Below, one piece after another: positions 54,986 through 64,000 of a DNA stretch of 64,000 nt. Made by a program: the position numbers and the translations under genes. The stretch lies in NCBI GenBank assembly GCA_037178625.1, contig CM074145.1, forward strand, positions 124,001 to 188,000, given 5' to 3'. How positions within the stretch are numbered: the first letter of the stretch is position 1; every line of letters starts with the position of its first letter. This DNA comes from Skeletonema tropicum (lineage: Eukaryota; Bacillariophyta; Thalassiosirophyceae; Thalassiosirales; Thalassiosiraceae). The notes beneath the pieces were generated by a model that was given only the letters and a program-made list of their open reading frames with translations, was not told where the DNA came from and did not search any database.

Positions 54986-55690
54986 TCAACTACTACCACC
55001 ACCATCATCAAAGTCATCAATAGCACACTCCCCATAAACCTCCCTACAATCCGCCGGAGCATCCTCCAAACTACACTCCCCATACACATAACACCTCAAC
55101 GCATCCCTAACCTCCTCGATAAATTTCTTTGATACCTTCCGTTCTTCGACCAATCCCGCATCAGGATGATAAATATGCGTCCATGGCAACGATGGCACGC
55201 CCAATGCCTCATGTAATACCTTCGTCGAGGGTAGTAATGGAACTTCGACAAAGTTGACATTATGTTTTTGAAAGTCTTGAGCGAGACGAAAAAAGTGTGG
55301 TTCGGATGCACGGCAGGACCGGCAGTAGTGACTGTAGAATCGTACTACGGTAATGTTGTGGGGTTCATCGACTACGTGGTGTTTGTAGGTGGTAATGTCG
55401 GTGATTTGTTGGATGAGATTGTTGTTGTTGTGTTTTGAAGATGATTGACGTTTGTTATTCTTGGTGGAGGGTGATGAGGAGGAGGATCGTCGACGTAACG
55501 GGTTTGTAATGGCATGTAGAGATGAGGAAGAAGATGATGGAGAGCAGATAATGATGTTGTTGTTGAAGTTGCTTCGTCGGTGTAAGGAAACTATCGAGAA
55601 GGATTCTGAGAGAGAGATGATCGAAGCATGGATAAGGAGAATGGTCATCACCACAACAAGTGATGATGATGAGCTGTGCATTGCCACCAT
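54986..55690 (-). CDS. Thioredoxin-like protein, probably plastid-targeted
   Basis: 234 residues from ATG 55690. The start fits a signal peptide (MVAMHSSSSSLVVVMTILLI HASIISLSES); the longer frame from ATG 55795 does not. Cleavage before Phe31 (SLSES|FSIVS) followed by a Ser/Arg-rich, acid-poor stretch matches the bipartite plastid targeting signal of diatoms (ASAFAP-type, Phe at +1). The thioredoxin fold covers about 95-200 (ITVVRFYSHYCRSCRASEPH, active-site CRSC at 123-126, then a conserved Pro in VPSLPWTHIY). The atypical active site and overall order recall ACHT-type plastid thioredoxins. The role would be thiol-disulphide exchange in the stroma. Two Cys in the acidic tail (GECSLEDAPADC) could form an extra redox pair. 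Confidence 0.8.
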   Translation of the reverse strand: MVAMHSSSSSLVVVMTILLIHASIISLSESFSIVSLHRRSNFNNNIIICSPSSSSSSLHAITNPLRRRSSSSSPSTKNNKRQSSSKHNNNNLIQQITDITTYKHHVVDEPHNITVVRFYSHYCRSCRASEPHFFRLAQDFQKHNVNFVEVPLLPSTKVLHEALGVPSLPWTHIYHPDAGLVEERKVSKKFIEEVRDALRCYVYGECSLEDAPADCREVYGECAIDDFDDGGGSS

Positions 55691-57557
55691 CTTTCTGCTG
55701 ATATGATAGTGATCGCGTAAAAGTGAAAGTAGGGTTCCGATAATTGAAACTGTTCGTTTGTTTTTCGAGCAGTGATTTTTTTCGGCTTCGAGCATCTATA
55801 TCTCGCCCGCCTCTGCTCGCAAACACTATTGAAGAGCGGCGCTGCAGCTGATATTTTAACAACGGCAGCTTGGTTCTATAAGTTGGCTTGAGAGATAGGA
55901 AGGATGATTTCAACTACTTACGAACTTATATTTCTTCATGAAACACAAGACAAGCGCTGCTGTCATCATGCTCTTACACAAAGAAGGAAGGAAGATTTGT
56001 TCTCCCGCCAAAAAAATCACTAAGGAATTAGTATCTTTTTACGCGCGGAGGCACACTTCACACCGCAGACCGCAAGCTAAGACGCATAATAAGCGATTGC
56101 GGTTGGTTTGAAAAGTACTAATTCCTATCGTACATACTCACGTGGAGAAATTGGTGTTTCGGTCAAAAAATCCCCTCACCACCAACAACTAAACACCATG
56201 ACGGCCGCCTTTGTTAGTAGGTTTGCTTCCACTGTGGCAGTACTATCAAAATACAGGGCACCGTCAGTAACTACTGCACTTTTGGGCCGCTAATAATAGC
56301 TGTCCAAAGTGGGCATCTATACACTCAATCTGAACAAAACACCATGGAGTACAAATATTACTTCTTGTGCAAAGTTATTGGGGCTTCTTGATGTTAATGT
56401 TGGCATGGCCCCAGTGGATCATATCATCAAGCATTACAGAAAAGTTTTGGCTAAGTCGTCTTGGGGTCTACGGTATCTGTCACCCTGGAGAAAGCTACTT
56501 CGCACGTGTGTCGGAGCACGGGAACCGTCGGAGCTTGCAAATAGTCGATCTGACACTCTCTCTGTTGTTGCTGTAAATTGCTTCCTACCAATCAAGAACT
56601 TCGGCGTCAATTGCCTGTCAATATTGGAATGAAATCGTGCATTTTCTTGAAGCCGCGGTGGGATAGCATGTCCCATCCCTTTGGACTGTCCTCAGATGTG
56701 GCCGCCAAAGTAACTCCACTATGACAGTCTCAGACACTCGTGCCAGAAATGACCCATCGGTGTGCACCAAGATATACACCGTACAGCACTCGCATGTACT
56801 TTGTCTGAGTAGGACGCTCGGCTGAGGAGATAATTCCTTCTGGGGGTGTTTATTGGAAAAGTAGCAAGTCAGTGTACGACGATTGAATGTCAAGCAGGGG
56901 AGAGTGCTGAGTGGTACTCGACATTCTCAGGATGGCTTAGAAGTGGTCAGTAATTACACAGAATTGTCAGTAGCGTGTGAAGTTTGCGGTAGATGTTACG
57001 ACGAACGGGTGCGGGGTGATTGCGACATGGATGAAGGTCGTATGATGAGACATAACAATGTCAAGCGAGGGAGAGTGATTGATTAGCTCGACATTCTCTT
57101 GCTTGAAGCACGGGTGGTGCTGGAGGTTATATTCAGCATAGCAGTATATCAGCTTTACTTCCCCAGATCGCACTCCCTAGTGATGCAGATGTAACGGCGA
57201 AGATGCTAAAGCCAACCAACCTGTGACTAATGGGAAGGGAAATAAGAGTAGGAAGAAGAAACTGGAGAGCAACAAGTTCGCCTCGAGTGGGTCAAAGACA
57301 AAGATTTACTCAGGCACAACCCATCCCCTGTGACCCCCCGAGCTGTGTACAAAACGAGGTCTTGAAGAAAGGAAAACCAGCCGGCAAAAAAACCTCCGTG
57401 AATATCACATCCAACAGATCACAATCTTATCGAATTTAATTCATCGGCATAGCATAAGACTTTCAAATAACATAGATTTCGCTCAATAGCATAAACGACC
57501 AATCTCTCGAGAACCCCTTTCCCAAGGATTGCATCCTGACAAAGGCATATTACAATT
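55691..57557. other. Gene-poor stretch
   Basis: No gene I can support. AATGTCAAGC...GAGAGTG...CTCGACATTCTC occurs twice (about 56886-56930 and 57056-57100). In both, AATGTC and GACATT can pair, so these are two related small dyads. The remainder has only short open frames. Confidence 0.35.
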
Positions 57558-57860
57558 TCATTCTTCATGTACAGAACTCCCATCTCCGTCGCTTTCGAAG
57601 TAGGGTGTCAATCTTCGAACATTGAGACGCTCATTAATAGTACCTCGTTGCAGTCGCACTGTTCCATTCGTAAACACTTGACTAACCTCATAAGGACCCT
57701 CGTGTAAATCCTCCGGCTTCGGAAGATGGCTCCCGTCAGTTGCCTTGATGATCATGGCTTTCTGACCGAAAGTATAGTCGTAGGGAGCTCGACGCTTATT
57801 TTCACGTATATCGTCGTATATTGGAACGATCCACCAGCTGCTGACGGCGCCTGCCCACAC
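57558..57860 (-). mobile_element. Relic of a Gypsy-type retrotransposon, integrase C-terminus
   Basis: About 100 codons read IRENKRRAPYDYTFGQKAMI, then HEGPYEVSQVFTNGTVRLQR and ERLNVRRLTPYFES, ending in a stop. YxxGQKAMI..EGPYEVxQVxTNGTVRLxRG...ERxNVRRLxPY is the pattern at the end of Ty3/Gypsy integrases. The upstream pol domains are missing, so this is a truncated remnant. The 5' boundary is unclear. Confidence 0.75.
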
Positions 57861-59631
57861 TTCAGACTTCAGACCAATCGCAAAGAAATGGTATATCAAA
57901 TAACATGTCTCTACCGAAGATCGCTTGGCCTGGTGACGCCCGCAACACCGAATGATGCATACTCCTTATTCTTATCCCATTGATTATGTTGGTATTGATA
58001 TCAATGGGAGGCAGCACAACGCTGGGTGGTTAAGCCTCCTATTCTTTCGATGTCATCTACCCTCCACCAAGGCCCCGGGCACATCAAAGCATGTGTCAGA
58101 TTGAATGCCTTGACGCTCCGTAGGTGTTGAAACTGACACCACGGCGATGCAATATTTTGTTTTAGTGAGTGTCTTAATAAGTAAATATTCCATGTATTGC
58201 GGCCGCTATGGTGATGGTCGAGGACACAGGATGGACATTACAACAACAACAACATGGTTTGTTGTGTTGTGGCGATGGCGGGTGGTGGGATTTTTGACCG
58301 AAACACCGATTTCCCCCTTTCTCGTGGCGATTGTTTTGCTACTTTTGGCCTATTTTGGCCATCGTGGAATTTTGAGGCGAGTCGAGTCAAAGTAACGATA
58401 GGAATTAGTATGTCGCCAAACACGAACACATCTACTCTCTCTCTCTCTAGAGAGACCCACATGCCCACCATGGCGGATTTGTCAATAGACCTCCTACACA
58501 GCAGTATATATAATTTCATCAATAATAGAGACACTCATATCACCCTATATGATATGCTTGGTCATTTTGTGCTTTTATCAACAGCCCCAACCAGTTTTTC
58601 TTCCAATCACACATATCAAAAATAAGTCATTTCGAGCCGCTCGACTTCCGCCCAGATAGTGAATTATCGATACCGCTGCGGTGCCGGTAACCTCCTATAT
58701 AACTGCCTCTCTCTGGATCAGGTGATGTTACCTAACAAAAAATGTTCGATCATCAGATATTATTTCGACCACGGCGATTTCGAATGTCACCCAATAACAT
58801 TATTATCCATCGAGTGAGATTACCCGTCAAGCTAAATCTCATTATCATTATATATTATAGTAATGAAGAATTTAAGCTCACAATCTGAGGGTCATGGGCC
58901 ATGAACACTCTTCAATTACTATTAGGCGGTGATAATGTAACAATAATCGACGAGCCGGTCGGATTAAGAGGAACTAACCGTCGATACAAGACCCCTTGAT
59001 TGTCCAACGATGCAGCGTGTGCTTACACATACGCGCAAGTACGTCAAAATTTACAAGAGGAGAGGAGGGGGGATCGTGACGATAGTTACAATACGTGACG
59101 TCTGGCAAAAAGAGGCGACAATATCTGCTTCGTAGATGAAGCATCTACCCCCTGTAACTTAAATCTGAGATGACTATTGGGTGAGACAACCAAACAATAT
59201 ATACGCAATCTCCGATGATAGAATGAAGTAGTCAATATCTGGAAACAGAAAGGGAGAGTGATCTTGAGAAGTACTGCGCTGAATGAAGGGTGTGTGTGCA
59301 ACATTAATTTAAGGAGGTTTGGTCAGCTAGAAGAATAATGGTAGTCTAGTTGACTCGGCCGTGGTGGTGCAACATGCGTCTTCCTTTCGACCTTTGCAAC
59401 AATCCACATAATAAGAAGAAATATAAAACATTAAAGAAGATAATTATCCTTATTAATGATTGTACGATCATAGTAGAATCCGCTCTGTAGCATGCAGAGG
59501 TAGTTTTGGTATCATGGTGAATGAAATGTGTGATTCGAGCCAAAGACCCCACTACAGATCGCCGCACGCTGAGATTACTCACGTGAATGCATGTTGTGTC
59601 TCTCCAGAGAGAGAGCAGCGTTTTCCCGTAC
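57861..59631. other. Gene-poor stretch with dispersed repeat
   Basis: Contains the second copy of the dispersed repeat (58353-58664) and CT/GA microsatellite dyads (58435-58457 and 59598-59617). No gene I can support. Confidence 0.4.
58353..58664 (+). repeat. Dispersed repeat, copy 2
   Basis: Same start (TTTTGGCCATCGTGG) and end (TTCCGCCCAGATAGTGAAT) as 43837-44169. A CT/AG run replaces part of the middle. Confidence 0.75.
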
Positions 59632-60078
59632 CTTCTTGAACAATGTTGACCTGGGCAAGACTAATAATATAACAGAAATTGTGTGAGTGATATGATGATT
59701 GAAGCGATAACACGTGCAATAAAATGAGTGGCAACAAAACTTACTGGGGCATTCATGAATCTCTCCATATCTAATAGTCGACTTTCCAGCAGATTGCATT
59801 CCACAAATAATAACAAAACTTATATAAAGGGTACGGGTTAGACTGTATAACTCATCTTGGTAGAGTTTGTTGACATCGGCGACGAAGGTGACGAGATCAT
59901 CCTCATTCTTCGAGAGCAATTTGGCAAACTTCTCATCTTTTTCATTATTGCCTCGGGCGGCTCCATTCGTCTCGATCTGGCATCCATCGCTTTCATCGGC
60001 CAAGGCTTTGGCCTGCGCCTTCTTCTGCCGGCGTTCAAAACGTTTAGCTCTACGATCCACGGTACGATCACTCGACAT
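59632..60078 (-). CDS. Dynamin-like GTPase N-terminal part, incomplete
   Basis: From ATG 60078 (MSSDRTVDRRAKRFERRQKK) the frame runs through KLLSKNEDDLVTFVADVNKL YQDELYSL to a P-loop, VIICGMQSAGKST. The segment before GxxSxGKST is as in dynamin-family GTPases. After IRYGEIHECP comes a GTAAGT donor at 59744. A possible 29-bp exon (59660-59632) reads ILPRSTLFKK in phase, reminiscent of the LPRG motif of dynamins. No further GTPase motifs, middle domain or GED follow to the left. Either it is a truncated or decayed gene, or later exons are too diverged for me to see. The start could be earlier (60177 or 60159), but the extra residues are not family-like. Confidence 0.4.
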
Positions 60079-60314
60079 GAAATCAGCCAAGCAGGTCGGT
60101 ATGTAAGGGAGGCTTCCTTCACAATGCGGCAACGCAATGAAGAAGCCAATTACTACCATCTTCGTCCTCCTCTCCAACTTTGCTTGATCAAGGTTGGCGG
60201 TGCGGCAGCGGCTTTGGCGATCAATAAAGCACTAAACAGCCAGAGAGGTATTGAGATGAAGACGAAGCAACTCAAAAACCGCAACAAGAACCACCATTAC
60301 TTCATAATACTCTC

Positions 60315-61389
60315 TCACTTTCCATCCCACCATATAGCCACATTCCTACCTTCAAAAGGTAATACTTCCCGTCGAAATCGATCGTCCTTATCCAACAAAT
60401 ATTGACAAAATTGTTCATGTGTCCGCACAGCCACCTTCTTCTTCTTCTCATTACCATCACTACTCGCAGTATCATCACTATCATCATTGTCATCCACGTA
60501 AATGAACCGATGACGAAATAAATTCGGAAACACACAGCAAGGAACCACAACAAATGGCTTGTCATATCGCAATGCTGCATCAACAATGGCTTCAGTTGCT
60601 CCATCTGCGTGAAGTCCTATGATTAGTGATGCATTCCGTACTGCCTTTTCTACCGCCTCATCCTGAAATAATTGCATCTCAACATACATCATGATGCACG
60701 CCAGTATTAGTTCTACCACTACAATTCATCATCATCTCATCATTCACAAACGAAAAATGAGTCACCAACTGTACAAATCGCTTCTCCAATTCCTCCTCTA
60801 CAAACATGGGGGAATGTCTCAACCGCTCCTCCAAGGAATGTTGCCATTTCTTGGGAAGTTTGGGCACCACACTCTTCATGTAGACAGAGGAGACGTCGGC
60901 ACGTCTTGGATCGATCATTACGACGTGGAGGGAGTGACAGAGTGTTAGACGGGCGGATAGTTCACCCTTGCCACCGGCAATGTCTAGTATGTGCCTCGTA
61001 GTAGTAGTATTAGTTGCTGCTGCCGTCGTGGTTGTTGTTGTTGATGATGATTCTTCGTTTGTAGATGATGATGATGTGGCAGAAGCAGACGAAGGGGAAC
61101 AACATTCGGATAGGACATGTGGGAACTTGTCAAGTATCCATCGAGCAAAGTGTTTGTGCCGATGTTGATTGCGTGCGCCGTGTCGATCACTCTTTCGATT
61201 GTTGCCGCCTCTTATTCTTCGGTTTTGGATGCCCTCACCTGTGGCGTTGTCATGTTGTGGAGTATTGGATTCTCTGGCCTGCTTTGCAATTGCCATTTCT
61301 AGGGCACGACGTCGTCCCTCTTGACGCTTTTGTTCTTTCGTTTTGACATTATTGGGGACGTCGGTAATGTCGATTGCAGCTTCCGTCAT
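60315..61389 (-). CDS. Predicted SAM-dependent methyltransferase, two exons
   Basis: Exon 1 61389-60748 and exon 2 60662-60315 join in phase 0 across an 85-bp intron (donor GTGAAT, acceptor ATTATTTCAG), giving 329 residues. The splice yields HFSFDEAVEKAVRNASLIIG, then LHADGATEAIVDAAL and VVPCCVFPNL. The N-terminal ~80 residues are basic. A Ser/Thr/Ala low-complexity insert lies at 98-131. The class I methyltransferase glycine motif is LDIAGGKGELSARL (135-148), followed by the acidic end of strand 2 (VVMIDPR). The late GLHADGATE ... VPCC segment occurs in uncharacterised eukaryotic proteins of this fold, as I recall. The substrate is unknown. Alternative donors nearer the acceptor would give introns of 25-40 bp, which is too short. 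Confidence 0.75.
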
Positions 61390-62139
61390 CTCTGTAGAAG
61401 ATAGAGCGGACCATTGAATATAATTTATACTCTAAGACGACGCCTGAGAAATATAGTGCCGTAATATCAACGAATTGTTAGAAAGTGATGTCGTACAGAC
61501 ACATAATAACATGAAACACAAAGAGAGGGTCATACTCTTCCTATCAAAACACTTTTTGTCATCAACCCCAAAATCAAACTGCACGACCCACACTTTACTT
61601 CATTCCAAAACGCCCTTTTGACATTTTAGAGCGCACATAAATCGAAACATTTTGTCTCTAGTGTGCAGCAAGCGTAAAGAAGTGTGGACCATTGATATGG
61701 CAGTTTGATTTTATATGCAGATGGGTAAGGGTGTTTAATTCATCTAATCATTCCCTCTTCTTGATCGGTATGCTCGCTGCTTGCAGAATTCTTTGTCTTA
61801 CCATTCTATGTGTTGATGATGATAACAATGGACGACCGCAGATGTGAGCATGTCATTGACCATTGCTTCGTTGACCACCCATCACCATTACTATCACCGC
61901 AAGAGTGCCATCATTGAACACCGGAACGGAAGAAGAGAGGGAGAGGTACCTTAGGTGGGGCTGACGGACAGTCTGCGAAGATCGTAATTTACAGAAATGT
62001 CCGTCCATGACTCGAGTTCTCATTATTTGCAACTCGTCAATGCCCAACGAAAGTGGAGCTGTGATTAGGGACGATAGAATACACTGAAGGAGACGCTGCA
62101 AATTCAAAAGTTATCTTATTCATTCACTACATATACACA
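61390..62139. other. Spacer
   Basis: Upstream region of the methyltransferase-like gene and 3' flank of the third BspA-like copy. An 84-codon minus-strand frame (62107-61853) has no recognisable content. Confidence 0.35.
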
Positions 62140-64000
62140 TTAAATATCAGTGCAAGATGAAGCACATAATGGGCCTCCCTGTTCGATGCGTGGACTGTCT
62201 TGAAATGTGCAGCCTGAATCCACGAAGATATCAGTTGCGCTGCTGTAAGGGAAGTTATCTTTCCATGCACATAGATTTTGGTTGAAGGATGATGCTTTGT
62301 AGAACATCCAACTCATAGTTGTTACAGATGAAATATCCCACTTCGACAAATCCTGGTTGAATGATGAAGCATAGATGAACATCCAAGTCATAGAAGTTAC
62401 TGCATGTTGAAAGGGTTAACCAACTAGACCATGGATAGTCGACTATCCATGGTCTAGTTGGTTAACCCTTTCAACAAAACTAGAATCTCAAGCCCTGGGT
62501 TCAGTCCCCAGCTGGAAAACATCTTTGTCATGGACAGTGTAGCAGCCTACAGGCCTCCACATGACACATATCTATCTTATGTAGGTTAGGGTGCCATCAC
62601 TAGTCTTACCAGGATAGCATTCGACTATGTACAATGCTCAAGCCATTGGGCTACTTATTATCTCAAGAACCACAGGGCTTGAGATTCTAGTTTTGTTGAA
62701 AGGGTTATTCAACTAGACCATGGATAGTCGACTATCCATGGTCTAGTTGGTTAACCCTTTCAACACTGCAGACGTATTCCAAGACGAGATGTCGCCATTA
62801 AAGGATGCTCCGTAGAACATGGCCTCCATAGTTTGAACGGCTGAAGTATCCCAGCGAGACAGATCTTCTTGGTTGAATGATGAAGCTTCATGGAACATGA
62901 GACTCATATCAGTCACTGCAGATGTTTTCCAAGACGAAATGTCGCCATTAAAGGATGATGCTCCAAAGAACATGGACCTCATAGTTGCTACGGCAGAAGT
63001 ATTCCAATTCGATAAATCCTGATTGAATGATGAAGCTGCCAAGAACATTTGATACATATCAGTGACTTGACCAACATCCCACCTAGAAATGTCTTCGTCA
63101 AATGTACGAAGATCTCGAAATAATTCTGACATGTCACTTACTTCGTCAACACACCAGGATCCAATTGGCCATCCATACTTTTCAACAATACTAGCAGGGC
63201 AAAACGCTGCACCTTCATTACACCCAAGTTGAACATACCGGTCAACGGCAGACTTGAGTCTGCCACGATCGGCAAAGCATGCATAATTGCGCTCGCTTGG
63301 GGATTGAGAAGGAGAGAGACTCATCGAAGGAAGAGCTGTAATTTCGACAACAGTAGCCGGAGGGGGAGCTGTAGATACTGTATTTTCGTCAGCAGTATCA
63401 GGGGGGCGTAAAAATGTATACCCAAGACTGGCAGCCAGCGCTGTAATCAATGAGAAAATAACCACCAAAAACACTTTGATTCGCCTCTGCTTCCACCACG
63501 GAAGTTCGGGCTCAAGAGGAGTTGCTTCATACACAGTATCATCCTGAGGAGGTGTATCTTCTTCCACCAAGTATGCTTCTAAAACTGGCAACGACAGGAT
63601 TCCTCTCTGCTGCTGTTGGGAAGACCTGATCCACATTCTCATCGTCGCTGGCAGCGGAGTTTTCTGGTGCTGCAACCCGCTGCTGCAAATTTTCTTCGTC
63701 CCCAGGAGATTGATTTTCATCATCGTCAATTATTTGCTGAACATCATCATCTGGATCCCCCCTGCTCCTTTCTGCAACATTATCATTGCTTTGTGCAACA
63801 TCATCATCATCGGCAGTGGTCGCTACATGAGGATGAGATGCTGCCACCTTTTTTTCTTCCACATCAGTCAGAGAATCTCGCTGAAAAGTGAGAGGGGGAG
63901 GCGGCCCATCATCATCTTCGCCATTTGATTCCGTCCCGAAATCAATCTCTGGTTTTGACTCAACCTCATCCTCAAACTCCGCAGAGTTGAATGGACGAGG
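62140..64000 (-). pseudogene. BspA-like (DUF285) copy 3, frameshifted and split by an insertion; 5' end outside window
   Basis: Same layout as the genes at 12990 and 45909: acidic region ([20 protein letters not shown]), membrane helix (VFLVVIFSLITALAASLGYT) after WWKQRRIK, short Ser/Pro stalk, Cys module ([13 protein letters not shown]) and DUF285 repeats, ending [19 protein letters not shown]. An 8-bp net loss near 63590, after TAAERNP, shifts the frame. The 361-bp element at 62405-62765 interrupts the repeat region and brings a stop soon after SSWNTSAV. On either side of the element the repeat reading resumes without loss (SSWNTSAV, then [19 protein letters not shown]). Fewer repeats are present than in the other two copies. 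Confidence 0.8.
62405..62765. mobile_element. Fold-back/MITE element with palindromic ends, 361 bp
   Basis: It starts TGTTGAAAGGGTTAACCAAC and ends with the inverted copy. Each end is itself a palindrome of about 72 bp centred on GTCGAC, and the inverted ends extend inward to about 95 bp (AAAACTAGAATCTCAAGCCC and its inverse). Target duplication CTGCA lies at 62400-62404 and 62766-62770. The left arm has TGGTCTAGTTGG (62450-62461, fits the Pol III A box). GGTTCAGTCCC (62498-62508, 10 of 11 for the B box) sits in a perfect CTGGG/CCCAG stem with a 7-base loop, like a tRNA T arm. No coding capacity. Confidence 0.88.

Noticed and set aside
56309..56632. 107-codon plus-strand open frame
   Set aside because: No ATG at its start, no family resemblance and biased composition only by chance.
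59598..59617. CTCTCC/GGAGAG dyads here and at 27611 and 58437
   Set aside because: Simple CT/GA microsatellite symmetry; no evidence that the three are related.
62484..62520. Possible tRNA gene around GGTTCAGTCCCCAG
   Set aside because: A T arm and an A box are present, but no acceptor stem or anticodon arm can be formed; better seen as part of the fold-back element.

Overview
This window is nuclear DNA from a eukaryote, most likely a centric diatom of the Thalassiosirales. The evidence is short introns (85 to 142 bp) with GT..AG borders, a plastid preprotein whose signal peptide is followed by Phe as in diatoms, eukaryotic housekeeping genes, and large families of MYND/Sel1 and BspA-like (DUF285) proteins of the kind known from Thalassiosira. 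The species is an inference. I saw no rRNA, tRNA or CRISPR array I could support.

Layout. 1-2.1 kb: 5' part of an unrecognised three-exon minus-strand gene. 4.5-5.6 kb: RNF113/Cwc24 splicing factor. 5.7-11 kb: MYND-RING-Sel1 copies around a small membrane protein. 11.1-11.6 kb: a complete miniature LTR element (TRIM). 13-16.8 kb: a BspA-like surface protein followed by a MYND relic. 17-19.5 kb: head-to-head secreted-protein pair, one copy dead. 20.3-22.5 kb: convergent MYND pair. 23-25.5 kb: LRR gene with a broken frame. 25.8-31.5 kb: three different terminal-inverted-repeat elements side by side. 31.9-36.4 kb: four alternating MYND copies, one split by an insertion. 36.8-42.4 kb: eIF3d and an F-box/ankyrin protein. 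42.4-45.7 kb: gene-poor, with a dispersed repeat and a fold-back sequence. 45.7-50.7 kb: a second copy of the BspA-MYND block. 51.4-52.3 kb: another dead MYND copy. 54-55.7 kb: mitochondrial ribosomal protein mL43 and a plastid thioredoxin-like protein. 57.6 kb: Gypsy-type integrase tail. 59.6-61.4 kb: dynamin-like fragment and a two-exon methyltransferase-like gene. 62.1-64 kb: a third BspA-like gene, dead, split by a 361-bp fold-back element with a clear target duplication.

The housekeeping genes (splicing, translation initiation, mitochondrial translation, plastid redox) form no operon-like unit. The rest is a rapidly turning over accessory compartment: twelve MYND-RING-Sel1 copies, of which four are full length and intact, three BspA-like genes, and at least five mobile elements of different types. 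Several elements interrupt reading frames. The most notable items are the TRIM at 11145-11550, the fold-back element at 62405-62765, and the two protein-coding inverted-repeat elements at 25838-27582 and 27721-31156.
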